NCBI RefSeq assembly: GCF_002860205.1
Contig: NZ_PGVB01000010.1
Coordinates: forward strand, 434,001 to 498,000
DNA length: 64,000 bases
Direction of reading: 5' to 3'
Source of the DNA: Bacillus sp. T33-2
Lineage (GTDB): Bacteria > Bacillota > Bacilli > Bacillales > Cytobacillaceae
A model generated the notes under the pieces. It was not told where the DNA came from, ran no database searches, and worked only from the letters and a program-made list of their open reading frames with translations. Shown one piece after another: positions 63,894 to 64,000 of the stretch (position 1 is the stretch's first letter; each line of letters opens with the position of its first letter). Both the position numbers and the translations under genes were made by a program.

Positions 63894-64000
63894 TTATTCC
63901 TGCTTTTCCGTCCCGGCCATGGCATAATCCTTCAATTGTTTTTTATCAATTTTTCCAACCGGGGTTTTCGGCAGTTCCTCAAGAAAATAAATCCTTTTCG
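63894..64000 (-). CDS. C-terminal end of an AMP-dependent acyl-CoA synthetase (partial)
   Basis: The last 35 codons of a gene entering from the right edge, reading RIYFLEELPKTPVGKIDKKQ and on to EKQE. PKTPVGKIDKK is the A10 motif with the catalytic lysine of the adenylating (ANL) enzymes, so this is probably a fatty-acid or related CoA ligase. About 40 nt separate its stop from the GNAT gene on the same strand. Confidence 0.85.
   Translation of the reverse strand, partial: KRIYFLEELPKTPVGKIDKKQLKDYAMAGTEKQE

Overview
The window looks like a chromosomal segment of a low-to-mid GC endospore-forming Bacillaceae. It carries a complete gerPABCDEF spore-coat germination operon, an asnO-type asparagine synthetase, AddAB recombinase, a Bacillus-type Fnr with C-terminal cluster cysteines, and strong Shine-Dalgarno sites (often before TTG or GTG starts). 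Gene order follows, in reverse, a Bacillus subtilis block remembered as addB-addA / gerP / yisK-yisL-yisN-asnO / yitK-yitL-yitS-yitT-yitU-yitV-yitW / argC-argJ-argB-argD-carA-carB. Several accessory cassettes interrupt this backbone. Species is not assigned. All family names come from reading the sequence; no database search was run.

Layout. 1-6.1 kb: arginine/carbamoyl-phosphate genes (carB cut by the window edge), with putative ArgR boxes before carA and argC. 6.4-12.2 kb: a ketone-body catabolic unit (GntP-type permease, CoA-transferase subunits, 3-hydroxybutyrate dehydrogenase) with a near-perfect sigma-54 promoter, a 38-bp palindromic upstream site, a leader cre site and an adjacent PAS/AAA+ activator. 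12.2-13.0 kb: ywiC-like gene. 13.1-15.5 kb: SAM (S-box) riboswitch in front of a flavin monooxygenase and an ATP-grasp ligase. 15.5-26.3 kb: an anaerobic/nitrate island: miniature NarI-like protein, mobB-moeA, ric, moaA, NarK fused to a PAS domain, fnr, and a NirJ-like radical SAM gene; aroD-aroK, a tRNA-Arg and a tRNA fragment lie inside it. 26.4-33.4 kb: yit backbone. 33.5-34.5 kb: a stress-type SDR gene. 34.7-45.3 kb: maltodextrin uptake and degradation cluster with a LacI-type regulator. 45.4-52.5 kb: asnO, yisN, a FIST/GGDEF/EAL protein, yisL, yisK and a DUF418 protein. 52.6-54.6 kb: gerP operon. 54.6-61.9 kb: addA, addB. 62.1-64 kb: an MFS exporter, a frameshifted GNAT gene and the end of an acyl-CoA ligase.

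How the parts work together. Four genes (ywiC, ric, narK, the radical SAM gene) have an Fnr-type palindrome whose centre is 41.5 bp from the start predicted by a matching -10 box, so the fnr gene at 24.3 kb probably controls a scattered local regulon; the mini-NarI gene has a weaker match. Molybdenum-cofactor genes in the same island would support a nitrate reductase that is not in this window. The maltodextrin cluster couples an ABC importer with a secreted membrane-anchored amylase, a cytoplasmic cyclomaltodextrinase and a GH31 alpha-glucosidase, with operator-like sites in the divergent promoter region. Two intergenic regions (18.9 and 34.5 kb) carry tandem arrays of the same ~50-bp inverted-repeat family.
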